Positions 14,000 to 25,293 of a stretch of DNA of 64,000 nt are shown here, in pieces (positions within the stretch are counted from its first letter, which is position 1; every line of letters begins with the position of its first letter). Location of the stretch: assembly GCF_028554725.1 (NCBI RefSeq), contig NC_071667.1, positions 55,607,501 through 55,671,500 of the forward strand, in the 5' to 3' direction. The DNA comes from Zeugodacus cucurbitae. Lineage: Eukaryota; Arthropoda; Insecta; Diptera; Tephritidae. Both the position numbers and the translations under genes were made by a program. The notes beneath the pieces were generated by a model. That model saw only the letters and a program-made list of their open reading frames with translations, was not told where the DNA came from and did no database searches.

Positions 14000-14711
14000 C
14001 TGTGTTACATACGTATTTATTGCTATAACAAATCTCGTAACTCATCTCTTCGAGCTGTTCTGCTCACGCTGCTTAGAGCTATTCGACTAGTGCTACCGTT
14101 ATACATAGTTTAAACTATTTAACTAATTTATATATATATGTATATATAATCATAAATGTAATTTTAAATCAATAAAATTTTAAGCATATTTTAATTTATT
14201 TTAATTTGTTCTAGCACTATATGTATTTATATGTATAAGTATGTATATATATAAAGTATTTTGTTAGATTTGCTGTATCTACAGTTTTTCTTTAGCATAA
14301 CTTACGGCGTTAAAACTAAATTCTTAACAAAAAAAGTATAATTTTTTTTTTAATCATAACATCGATCCATTTACAAATTTATAAAACTAAATAAACCAAT
14401 TTGCAACTTTTTCAAGTAATTTATACGCCACACTTGTGTTCGAAGCAGTTCCAAACACAAGTCTACTGCAGCAACACACCGCGAAAATAATGACAAAAGC
14501 ATAAGAATTTTCAATTTTTTTTTTGTAAATTGCTTTTGGTTTCCATGTACATCGGCAAATAATCGGCTGTTGTTGCGTTAGTTAATGTAGGCAAATGTAT
14601 TTTTAAAATACAGTTCATTATGTGCATATGTGTGTGGCTAAAGAGCGGGCTGGTACCAAACACTTGAACCAAACTCCGCTCCCTCGCTCCTCACATGCGT
14701 GCGCAATTTAT

Positions 14712-15574
14712 TTATGCCTTCGCTAGTTTTTTGGGCCGCATCGGCACCAGACAATAGCCAGCACTTACATCACAACCGCTAATTAGTAGATTTTTCAGCA
14801 CTGAATTCGATTGTTGTTGTTGGTGTTGCTGCTGTTGCATGCCATTGGCGTTGGCTTTCACATCCAACCAACGCGATACGCCGCCATTGTTGGCTTTACG
14901 CGCTTGCTGTTGTTGTTGTTGCTGTTGTTTTTGTTGTTGTTGTTCCTTCAAGTGTTGCGGCTGCAGCGGCGCGACCAACTGTTGCAGCAATTGTGGCACC
15001 GCCTGCATATCCATGGCGGCGCTCTTCATGCGCTTGCTCTCCAGCTGTGCGCTGCACACGGAGCTCACCAAATGTCGTTTATGCGACTGTTGTTGTTGTT
15101 GTTGGTGGTGTTGTTGTTGTTGCTGCTGTTTAACATCAATCATACGCACTGTAGCACCGGTTGTGGCGTTGCCAATTGTGTTGGGTGTTGTTATTGTTGT
15201 TGGCTGTCCATTCAACAACTTAATGGTTGTGATTTTATGACCACCACGATTCGCTGGCAACATTTCATCTTTTATTAGCATTTTATTGCTGACATTGAGT
15301 TGTTGTTGTTGTTGTTGTTGCTGCTGTTGCAACAGAATATTCTTGGTATCTTGTATTGTTATCAATGGCACGGCATTCAGTATAATATTGTGCTGCTGCT
15401 GTTGGTGTTGTTGCTGTTGCTCCAAGCGCAAATGCGATTTGCAGTCATCTAGCTTGTGTAGTTGTTGTTGTTGCTGAGTTGGCGAATTCAACGATGCCAC
15501 GGGCGAGGGCGCTGCCGAGGATGAAGTGTCGCTAACATTGATTTGCAGCAACTCATTCCAGCAGTCCAGATTCG
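14712..15574 (-). CDS. sima: sima (HIF-1 alpha) exon D, last coding exon
   Basis: This is the C-terminal exon, 863 nt. The acceptor is CAG with its AG at 15575-15576, and the first two bases (CG) complete a split codon from exon C (TCG, Ser). It encodes about 286 residues and ends at TAA 14714-14712. It begins SNLDCWNELLQINVSDTSS, then has at least seven glutamine runs separated by conserved-looking islands. A basic stretch follows near the middle (SHKRHL, then LESKRMKS), possibly a nuclear-localisation signal. The terminus contains SVLKNLLISGCDVSAGYCLV followed by a basic end (PMRPKKLAKA). The LISGCDVSA core resembles the vertebrate HIF C-terminal activation domain around the FIH-modified asparagine (CEVNAP), but has Ser where vertebrates have Asn. 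By family knowledge this region is a transactivation domain acting in the nucleus. Leu/Cys-rich plus-strand frames across it are antisense shadows of the CAA/CAG runs. Confidence 0.88.
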
Positions 15575-17489
15575 CTGCTACACGAGATAACGAAGGAAGG
15601 TAGAGGAATAAAATGAAAAAATATTAAAATTTGAAATTAAAAATTTAAAAACATGTGATTTGGGCTTGCTGCAAATGGAAATGCGTGCGTATATGCGAGG
15701 AAATTCGTTGAATTCGGAGTTATTTAAATATAAACAGTTATATATTTATAATAATTTGAAAAAAAAAATATCAGAAAGAAAAAATATATATATAAAATAT
15801 GATAAATTTAACTGTACAATAATTTCGAATTAATAAATTAAAAAATATATAAAAAATATTATAAAAAAATAAAAAAAAAAATTTTATTAAACAATAAACA
15901 AAACAAATATAAAAAAATATAATGAAAAAATTTAAGTAACAAAATACTAATGAACATGTAAATAATAAGATATTTAATAGAAAAAAATATTATATAAAAA
16001 AAATAGTTTATAATAAAAAAAATTAATATTACTTATAATAAATAATAAAAAAATATTATAAAAATTTATTTAATTAAAAAAATTATTCAAAAATATATTA
16101 CCATAAAATGTTTAATAAAAAAAATAATAAAAATTAATATTAAATATTAAATTATAATATTTAAATAATTTTATTATAAACATATATGCTATTACTTAAA
16201 AATATTATTTAAAAAACAATATTTTATTAAAAAAATATTATTATTTATCATGGTTATTATTTTTTATATGTATAATTAAGAATTCAGATATTTAAAAAAA
16301 TACATTTGTACTAATTAATAGAATTCACAACCTATTATGTGATATCCTAATTAAAAATAAAAACTTGTCACACTAATTTTGGATTAGACAACTAGCCAGT
16401 AAACATAACTATAATAATAAACTAAATATAAAATTATTGTGCAAATAAATTTTCAACAGTTTTGCAATATTTTATTATTCAAAAATTATATTTAAATATT
16501 TAAATATTCAAAATTATTTATGACTTTTAATCCCATAAAAATTGCTACATTTTAGTGATTTGAAAAATGAAATTGAAAAAAAAATGTCTATAGCCCACTT
16601 GATTTATGCCGTTTTTACTTGGCAGCCGTACAGCATATAAAGAAAAATAATAACAATGTCCCTGACATTGGCAGTAAAACGCGCGTATTATACAATCACA
16701 GAGCACAGAGAACAGGCCTAAAATAATTTTTCGAAGCAATATATAAGGCGCACATATAACTGTATATAGTATAAACGCAGGTACAACGAAAATATATAAT
16801 ATATTGCCGAGCGTCGAAAGTGAAAAGAAATAATGCGGCTGGTCAGTTTCTTCAATGTTAATTTGCGGTATACAATTTCTGTTGCTTTTACTAAATTCAG
16901 CGCAGAGTGGAGAGTGAATTTTTTTGTAATTTTCTTTTTTACATTTTTATAAATTTTTTTGAGATATTTGAAATTTAAAATGATCAATTTTGTTGTCATT
17001 ATTTTAAATTATTGTGAAAATAAAAACATATTTAAATATTTGTTATAGTTTTTAGTGGTAAATATCACTATTTTTTTATATATTTTAAATTTAAATATTA
17101 CTAATTTATTGTGGAATTAAAAAAAAAAACAAATAAGAATTAATTTAAAAAAATTCAGAAAAAATGTTATAATAAATTGAAGAGTTAAAAATAATTTTAA
17201 AATAGTGAAGAATTTTTTTGTTGCCAATTTTTATGAATAGAAATATTTTTTTTATTTATTTCATTGCAAATTTCTAAAGATTAAGCGGAATTTTGAATTA
17301 TACAAAAATTTAATTTCACACCAAAAAGGGTAATTTGTCAACCATAAAGTGCTGCGAGCTACAAAGTGAGCACAATGAAAGATACTGATGGTAATATTAC
17401 TTTATTCCTGTTCAATTTTTTTTATTATTTTTTATTTTTATAATCTTTATTTTTAAATATATTTTTTTTATTTTTATAATTTTTATTTT

Positions 17490-17588
17490 AAAATTTTTTT
17501 TTTAATTTTTATTAAAAAATATATTTTTTTTAATTTTTTTTTTAATTTTTATTAAAAAATATATTTTTTTTAATTTTTTTTTTTAAAT
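17490..17588. repeat. 40-bp AT-only tandem duplication
   Basis: The word ATTTTTATTAAAAAATATAT followed by a T run and AATT occurs twice almost exactly, about 40 bp apart, inside a larger T-rich stretch (17410-17605). It suggests recent slippage or unequal exchange in the array. Confidence 0.8.
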
Positions 17589-18469
17589 ATTTTTTTTTGA
17601 ATTTTTTGCGCAATATATCTCGAGACCATCAATTTGTTTAAAATTTTGTTTTGTTGGTTTTATACTTCACTAACTGCCACCTATTCTCTAGACCTTAGAC
17701 ACATGTGCATAATTATATAGTAGAATATAGTCATATGATGCTCAAAATGCCAATCAAGCCAATAAATAAAGTGGCAGCGGAGAGTGAAACACAGAATAAA
17801 GTTCAACAGGGCACTCCAAGTAATAATTATAGGCATTGAACACACGTGCGCAAACAGATAAACATGCAAATATAATAAATAATAAAATAAAAAAATTATA
17901 ATTTACAAGCAAACAAATGTGTTTCGAGTGTGAAAATCGAATAACAACAACGACAATAATTTTGACTATTTAATGGCTAATTAATGAATATTGCACTTTA
18001 GTGGCAACATAAGACGGTGAATGGGAATTGGGTGGCGCTAGAAACAGCTTAATAACGCGGACCCTTGTCAATCAACAGCCGCTTCATTAACAATGAAAAG
18101 AACTGTTCTACAATGCTTATGTATGTATGTATGTATGTATGTATATAAACATATTTGAAGTCAATAATATTTTTTCAAATTGAATACGTAATCATCTTCA
18201 GACCTTCCATTCTATTATTCAATTTGCATCGCATTGATGGCACATCAGCACCCATAAATGATAACAGCAGCGGCGAAGGGGGTAAAAAGGCGAGAACATC
18301 TCAGACAAATTCAAGTAAACATATTTTTATTATTTATGCGGCGACACGTGTGTATATTTTTGTGAAAATATTTAAAAAAAAAACACACTTTTAAACAAAA
18401 AGCGATTTGTAAAAAACAAAACACAAACGAATCATTTATGAGGTGTGGCGAGTATATTACTTATATTTA

Positions 18470-18823
18470 CAGGGTGGTCCATCAGCCGAATTTTATATTT
18501 TTTTATTTCAACATTTTTTTGATTGAAACCAAACACTTCTAAGGCAGAAAGCAAAACAAAATAATGCATCCAATTGGTAATTCAATGTAAAAAAGGGTGT
18601 CGTGAAATATAAAAATTTAAGGAAAATAAATTATTGATTGATATTCTCTCAGCAACCAAATTGAAATTGAGTTTCATATTACTTACTATTTTTTAAAACA
18701 AAGACCAAATTGATACAAATTAAGTTTGAACAAAAAATAAATAAAAGATATAAAAAAACAAGTTATAAAAATAAAATTATAAAACAAAAAAATTATAAAT
18801 AAATAGATCAGCGATGCACCCTG
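18470..18823. mobile_element. Possible Tc1/mariner-type MITE
   Basis: CAGGGTG at 18470-18476 and its inverse CACCCTG at 18817-18823 are each flanked outside by TA (18468-18469 and 18824-18825), the target duplication used by Tc1/mariner elements. The 354-bp interior is AT-rich and has no transposase-like frame. Only seven bases plus TA match well at the ends, so chance cannot be excluded. Confidence 0.4.
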
Positions 18824-19411
18824 TACTCGTTGACTTGTGAATAAAAAATAAAGAAAATTCTTCTTGACTTTTATTACTGTTCTTACATATTTCAAAAATT
18901 TGTAAATATACATAATATATTAATGATAGCAAAACGAAAGGGGCATACACACACACACATAAAAAGAGCATACAAACATACACAAATGTATGCCAATGGA
19001 GCAACGATAATGGTAGCCAAGACAAACTTCAGACAGACAAAATTCCACAGAGATCGGCGACAATTAGCCTAAAAAAAAAGAGCACGCACACATAGAAGCA
19101 AATGACAAAAAAAAAACAACAAAAAATTTAAAAAAAAATTAAAAAAAATAAAATCAACACAACAACAATAAATATGCATAAATATTTATAGGCGGGAGGT
19201 ATGCATTATTACAGTGCGCATGGAGCATGTCAAAAAATTTTATTACCGTTTTATTTTTAATTTTTTTTTTGTTGTTGTTGTGTTCAAAATATAAATTAGG
19301 AGTCATAAAATTGAAGATATATTAATTATGCTTCTGAAATAATTAATAATATATAAAATTTATGCATTTCCATGACAGCGGAGACAGTACAAAAGCAACA
19401 ACAATTTAAAT

Positions 19412-19998
19412 TTGGGCCGTAGAGTGTCAAAAATGTATGATTTGATATTAAAAATTAAAAAAAAAATAAATTAAAAAAATAATTTAAATTTAAAATAATA
19501 ATTAAAAAAAAATAAAAAAAAATGTAAAAAATTGCAACCTTGGATTTACTACCAATAATATTACTGCTTATTGATTTATGCAGACTAAACATTTATTTTT
19601 ATCATTATTATCATAGAGAATTTATAATTATGAAATTAATTAATAAGGAAAAAAACAAAGCGGTTTCTTACAAGGTAGTACCGGTTGGGCCGTAGAGTGT
19701 CAAAAATTTACAAGAAACATATAATTTGAAATTAAAAATTATATGTATAAAAAAATTAATTAAAAAAAAAATAATTAAAAAAAAAATAATTTAAAAAAAA
19801 TTAATTAAAAAAAATTAATAAAAATAAAAAATTAAAAAAAAAAAATTTTAAATTGCAACCTTGGATTTACTACCAATCAATAATACTGTTCCTTGATTTA
19901 AGCAGACTTTGAACATTTATTATTATCATAGAGAATTTATAACTATGAAATTAATTGATAAAAAAAAACAAAGCGGTTTCATACAAGGTAGTATAAAA
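19412..19998. repeat. Two-copy tandem duplication (about 275-310 bp unit)
   Basis: Copy 1 (about 19412-19684) and copy 2 (about 19687-19998) share, in order: GGGCCGTAGAGTGTCAAAAA; an A-rich array; ATTGCAACCTTGGATTTACT; ATCATAGAGAATTTATAA; and ACAAAGCGGTTTC with ACAAGGTAGTA. The non-array parts are highly similar, while the enclosed A-rich arrays differ in length and order. The arrays therefore changed after or during the duplication. Confidence 0.9.
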
Positions 19999-20692
19999 AC
20001 AAAAAGTGTATGCAAAAATATAAAAGACATTCGAACTACCGAAATAAATGAACAAAAAAATAATATTCAATCCGGAGAGCAGCTTTCGCGAATTTAACAA
20101 GTTAAGATCATTGTGAAATTCACAGGTTGCAATTATTTATTGTAATCGCGAATAAATAAAAAAAAATATTTTACAATATTTAATAGTCAAAAGCCGCACA
20201 AACGAGAGACGATAAGAATGAGGGCAGTAGAAAAAGATTATCTGAAGAAGGGCCTAAAAGATTATAAGATTTAATCTATAATAATCTAATGCATTTAAAT
20301 GTAATTTTCCACGCTCTTTATACATGTATCTACACAAATTAATGCACACGAGTATATCAGCATTCAACACGCCTTGCTTTTGCATTTGAGTTCCTATTTG
20401 TTTTTGTTTTTGTTGCTTTTTTTTAATCAACGCAACCTTGGCATTGAATAAATATTTACACGGCAGGGGATTAAGAAGCAAATAAAAATATGTATATATA
20501 TATATATTAGAGTATATATATATAATATAAATGCACAATAAAATTGTTGCATAACATTTGTATATGACAAACAGCCAGTTATTTCACAGATATAATACTG
20601 TGTGTTTATACCATAATTTTGAAGCCAAACATACAACACAAAATAAAATACGTAATTAAAGTGTATAAAAAAATATAAATAAAATTAAAAAA

Positions 20693-20693
<1 letters not shown>

Positions 20694-20721
<28 letters not shown>
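20694..20721. repeat. (TA)n microsatellite
   Basis: About 13 AT units following an A run, in the sima C/D intron. Confidence 0.95.
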
Positions 20722-20723
<2 letters not shown>

Positions 20724-21141
20724 TAATTATTTTTAGCTAAACAGCCGAATGAGTTAAACATCAAAGTGCCAAATGTGCCCCTAGTGACGTTAACAGACTA
20801 TCAAATGAGAGATAGTGTAATAAAATAAGAATAGAATTTCGCCAAAGGGTCACAGAGTTGACGCTACAGAGCCTAAGCATCCGTTTTTTATAAATATTTG
20901 CGTTGTCTTCAAACGTCACAAGAAGGCTTGAGCACACAACTAATCAGCGCAAAGTCGCAATTGCTCAAAAACTTATAATAGTTTAGACGCATTAAAAAAA
21001 TCGAAAATTAATAATATTAATATTTTGACTGATATGTGCCGAAATAAAAATAACTCAACGAATTTCCAACGCTTAGACCTACGCATTTCTTAATTTTTTT
21101 TCGTTTGCTGAGCAAGTCGGCCACAATCCGGCGATACTTAC

Positions 21142-21937
21142 AATCCTTGCTGTAGACATTATCGAAGGTATCCTCCAGCGAGTCACATAAGCTTGGCGAC
21201 AGCGAACTCTCCTTCTTGCAATCGATGTTCAAGCCGAGCAATTGCAGCTGTCGCTGCTGTTCTTGCTGGTCGGCAGCCAATTCTTGTTGCAACTGTTGCA
21301 AACGATAATCAGTGCAATGTGTTTGCTGTTGCTGTTGTTGTTGTTGCAAACCAACATCACTATCATCTGCAACACCACTACCACTACCACCACCACCACA
21401 ATTATTATTCAATATTGATAGATGACCATTGCCGGAGCCACAAAGCAGCGCCGCCAATTCACTGGTGTCTGTACTATAAACACAACTTGTATCTTGCAAT
21501 TGTTGTTGCTGCTGCTGCTGTTGTTGTTGTTGCTGATGATTCACCGGTGAAGGTGAGAGCGATGAAACGGTCGATGCAGGTGAAGAGCACAATGAATTGA
21601 AATGTGATTGACTGATGTGTTGAGCATCATGATAGCCATTCAAGAGGTTGTGATTACTTTCGCTGGTGTGTTGTTGTTGCAATTGCAATTGTTGCAACGT
21701 GGCATCAACATCTTTTTGATTATTTAATTCCTCGCTGCCAAGGCCATTGCTGGCGCACCACATTAGATCGTCGGCAGTGAGTAGAGGCAAATCCTCTTGC
21801 TCGTTCATTGGAATATATGGAGCACGCATACTCATGTCGATGTCTTCATCAACGCTCATGGTCATAAATGCAAAACCATCATCCTGACTGAGAGAGTTGG
21901 GACTGCACAACGATGGTAGGCTGCTCGCTTCAGGACT
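21142..21937 (-). CDS. sima: sima (HIF-1 alpha) exon C, with C-terminal oxygen degron
   Basis: This exon is 796 nt. The acceptor TTCCAG ends at 21938 and the donor GTAAGT starts at 21141; phase is 0 in, 1 out, giving 265 whole codons. It starts SPEASSLPSLCSPNSLSQ and then reads DEDIDMSMRAPYIPMNEQED, with LPLL after it. MSMRAPYIPM corresponds to the vertebrate HIF-1 alpha motif LAPYIPM, whose proline (Pro564 in human) is hydroxylated by the PHD enzyme (Fatiga in flies) so that VHL can bind. The proline codon here is 21820-21818. After it come an acidic patch (TADDLMW), Q-rich runs, a GGGGSGSG linker and LEDTFDNVYSKD at the end. Residue numbering restarts at the exon because the N-terminus is outside the window. 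The family assignment is very firm from the degron alone. Confidence 0.93.
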
Positions 21938-22117
21938 CTGGAAATGTAGGAAGGAGAGAGAAACGAAAATTTAGTAAATTGAATGAAGTGAATAAGAAAA
22001 ATGTTTTTTTTTTCTTTAATTTGTGGAGTTTGAAATTTGGGCAACTACAAATTTTGGTACAAAATATTTCTCAAATTTCAAATTTTCCTCTCTCACTCTC
22101 TCTCTCTTCAAACTCAC
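21938..22117 (-). other. sima: sima intron between exons B and C (180 nt)
   Basis: The short intron has donor GTGAGT at 22117-22112 and an acceptor ending at 21938, phase 0. Its length is a multiple of three, but retention would not be silent: the frame from exon B meets a stop at 22018-22016 after 33 codons. Confidence 0.85.
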
Positions 22118-22614
22118 CTTTGATGCCACACTGGGCGAGAGTAAATGCTGCGAACAGTTTGTGTCATTCGATTCGTCGCGATAATTGATGAATGGATCGA
22201 TGCGCACAACTGGTTTGTTGCATAAATTATTGCTGTTGTTGTTGCTGCTGCTGCTGTTGCGCAATGTGCTAGCATTCAAATTGCTATTGCAATTCTCTTG
22301 ATGTGTGGGACTGTGCAAGCTGATTTTATTGTTGTTGTTGTTGCCACTGTGAATGCTATTACTGTTATGACTGTTACTGTTGCTGTTATTGATAGCATTG
22401 TTGTTGTTGCTATTGTGATTTGACGCATCTGGCGATGCGGAGCTCGCAGTGGAATCGAGTGAACTGTAGTCATCGGCGAGAAAACCACCATAGGATAGGG
22501 CGCACAAACCCATCAGCATTTCACCACAAAATGGCGCTGTGTCATCCAGACGCATGCAAGCATCAACAGCAGCTGGAGCGAGGTGTGACAAATCATCGGG
22601 TTCCTCTTTGAGCA
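22118..22614 (-). CDS. sima: sima (HIF-1 alpha) exon B, with N-terminal oxygen degron
   Basis: This exon is 497 nt. The acceptor TTGCAG ends at 22615 and the donor GTGAGT starts at 22117. The first two bases complete an ATG codon split with exon A, followed by 165 whole codons. The start reads MLKEEPDDLSHLAPAAVDAC, matching the vertebrate HIF-1 alpha N-terminal degron LKKEPDALTLLAPAAGD (hydroxylated Pro402 in human). The LxxLAP proline codon is 22576-22574. Downstream are a Cys/Met-containing hydrophobic patch (GEMLMGLCALSYGGFLADDY), a Ser/Asn-rich linker and VVRIDPFINYRDES. About 192 residues separate the two candidate hydroxylation prolines, against 162 in human. Both strands are open in places because of Asn/Ser codon repeats; the minus strand is the real one. 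Confidence 0.93.
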
Positions 22615-23303
22615 CTGCAAGGAAGTTGAAAATAGAAATAATATTAAATAAATGAGTTATAATTTTGGTATTGTGGAAGTTAAAAAAAAAAAACAAAAAA
22701 CTATTTAATAATGTGGAAGTGATTGAATGGATGGATTGATATATGTACTATGGATGTGTGTAAGTATGTAAGAATGTATGAATGTGTGTATGTATGTATT
22801 TATGTTGAATATTATTCAAATTTTGTATAACTAGCAAAGCAATATTTTTTTAGTTTTCATACAGTCTATGTACTCGTATATTTCACCCTACGCACATTCG
22901 TCTCTACCTATTACTGTTATGTCGTCACTCATTTAATTGACAGATTTCAATTGAGTCTAATTAAAGTTCAGCTGAATTAGTTGATTTATTAGAATTTTAT
23001 TGAAGCATTTCGTTCTATGCCCAAAGAAGACTGAAAATGGCCTGCCGAAAATGTACTATGCCCACATTTTTCAAGTATAGGGTGTGTTTGTAGCGGTTCC
23101 ATAATTCCATAACGGCATAACTGTCAAGCTAGCTGTCAAAGAAAATTCGAGTATTTTACATTTATGTTGCATATACTTTCGAGAATTATCATGGAAACAC
23201 CTATACTGAAACAAACTTAAAAAAAATCGTGAAAATCTCCTTTCAAAACTCATGTTCAACAAAACAATCACAATCATATTTTGAGTGTAACAGTCAGTTT
23301 CAG

Positions 23304-23706
23304 TTTTGAAAGGTCTTCTTTGGTTCAAACAATAATTGTCATAAAATTTTCGACCTATTAGACCAAGTTATCGACCTTTTTTATTTTATTTATTTTTTTA
23401 TTTATTATATTTATATATTTTTTTATTTTTTTTTATTTTTTTTTATTTTTTAAATTTTTTTTATTTATTTAATTTATACATTTTTTTATTTTTTATTTTA
23501 TTTATTTTTTTTATTTATTTTATTTATATATTTTTTTATTTTTTATTTTTTTTTATTTTCCATTTTTTATTTATTTTATTTTTATGTGTGTTTTAATTTT
23601 TGAAAAATTTACATAGATCTAACAGAAAAACCCTTTATGTATCTTCATAAGTGCAAGTCACAAAGTAACCAACAATTTAACTAAAACACCCAAAAATGTC
23701 CAACAC
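23304..23706. repeat. Dispersed repeat copy 1, with a long T-rich insert
   Basis: It shares ordered blocks with 26021-26216: TTTGAAAGGTCTTCT, TTCAAACAATAAT, AAAATT.TCG.GACCTATT, then ATAGATCTAACA and ATTTAACTGAAACA-like words. Between the two halves this copy has about 230 bases of T-rich array; the other copy has about 40. This is one family with an expanded array inside. Confidence 0.75.
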
Positions 23707-24926
23707 TCCAGCTATTAATGAAATAAAATTCGAATTATTGACACAATTGAGAAATGTTAAGAATTAAAAAACTTCATAAATATCTGATGACTTTGTAGTT
23801 CGGCAAATAGGGTTTTTTCCATACTTGACAATTTATTTCTACCTATGTACCATAATTATAAAATATTTGTTAAAAGTAACCAAAAGCTGATTTCACAACT
23901 TCCTTTCATTGAAGATTTAATAAGATATTAGTATTTTTCCACTGTTTTTTCAGTTAAATACACAAAAAAGCATGAATATTTAAAATACTCAATAGATATG
24001 GAATCACTTCAAACCATTATTACAATTTATTGTGAAATAGTATATTTTATTAAAAAAATAAAGAAAAAAAACAATAAAAATATATAAATCAAAATTAATC
24101 GTTCATCATGCATTACGGTTGCTTAGCCGTTATAAGATAACCCACAACCCACAACCCACGCAACTGCTATCTCAACTACTTAAACTCATTAATTTAAAAC
24201 CTTGCACCACAATCTATGGCGAAGAAGTAGAGTAATCTGCTTAACTTCACTTTTGACAACTTTGAAGTACGATAACGATTTGGCACAGGCAACTCAAGTG
24301 CTAATCATTTGAATATTAAAATTCACAGAACAAATTTAAGCACCACTCAACGCACTCAACGAAAAATGTCGCAAGTCGCCACTTGAAAGTTTCCTTTTTG
24401 TTTTTAGAATATAAAAATTAGTAAAAAGTATGTTTCAACTTTCCAACAATAATGCAGATGCGATCATCAACAAGAGACCCACTAAGAACAGTGGATAACA
24501 CAATCTAAAACTATACACGAAGTTAAAAATACACAAATAATGTGCGTATATATGTATGTAGACACCTTCTAAGTGGCGTAGAAAAACAACAAATTCGCTA
24601 AAAATAATACCAGAAATAAGAAAATAGAGGAAAATCTCCTCACACAGGAAGACGCTGTGCGGCAGTGAGTTCAAGCGGACAACGTAGACAAAATGACATT
24701 TTCGAAAAATGTGTGTATTTGTGTGAATGTATGTATGTATATACTCCTTGATAAGTCTTATGAGCAATTCTTTAGGCATCTATAAGCACATACATATATC
24801 TTATATACTTTACTTTGGGGCTTAATTATATTTTATTGCGGGAGTTGGAAGTATTAAAGGCAGAAATGCTCAAAATTTATAAATACAATTAAGAGATCTA
24901 AAAAAGTTCAGTGAACTGAAAACATT

Positions 24927-25293
24927 TTTTTTTATATTTTACTTTTTTGATTAATTATTTTTATTTTTTATTTTTATTAAATTTATTTTTTATTTTTTTT
25001 TTATTTATTTTTATTTTTTTTTTTAATTTATTTTTTATTTCTTTTTTAATTTTTTTTTTGGTTTTTTATTTTTTTTTTAATTTTTTTTAATTTTTTTGTT
25101 GGTTTTTTTAATTTTTTGTTTTCATTTATTTATTTATTTTTTATTTTTTTTTCATTTATTAATTTTTTTTAATATTTTTATTCTTTATTTATTTTTAATT
25201 TTTCTTTGATTTTTTTATTTATTTATTTATTTTATTTTATTATATTTTATTTAATTTTTTTTTTTTTTAATATTTTTATTAATATTTTTTACC
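24927..25293. repeat. T-rich low-complexity array
   Basis: The plus strand is almost entirely T with interspersed A (TTTTTATTTATTTTT words) and a few G (TTTTTTGGTTTTT twice). No coding potential. Confidence 0.9.

Larger units (their letters stand above)
12906..14711 (-). other. sima: Probable sima 3' UTR region
   Basis: Sequence directly downstream of the sima stop codon on the minus strand. There is no following exon. On the transcript strand it carries CAA and CA repeats and several AATAAA words (reverse complements at 14016-14021 and 13760-13765, plus one touching the stop codon at 14707-14712). Where the transcript ends cannot be decided from sequence. The 142-codon minus-strand frame at 13155-13583 contains CA-repeat-encoded His/Thr runs and has no domain; I treat it as non-coding. 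Confidence 0.4.
15575..21141 (-). other. sima: sima intron between exons C and D (5,567 nt)
   Basis: The donor is GTAAGT at 21141-21136 and the acceptor GTAGCAG ends at 15575; phase is 1. It holds AT-rich DNA (15600-16500 nearly pure A/T), a T-rich duplicated array near 17490, a possible MITE at 18470, a tandem duplication at 19412, a (TATG)n run at about 18118-18145 and a (TA)n run at 20694. No nested gene was recognised. Reading through the donor adds 41 codons before a stop. Confidence 0.8.

Noticed and set aside
14811..15477. Plus-strand open frames rich in Leu and Cys (up to 155 codons)
   Set aside because: They are antisense to the CAG/CAA-encoded glutamine runs of sima exon D; the minus-strand frame has correct splice sites and a HIF-type C-terminus.
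21193..21600. Plus-strand 135-codon Ala/Val/His-rich frame
   Set aside because: Antisense of sima exon C, whose minus-strand frame carries the APYIPM degron.
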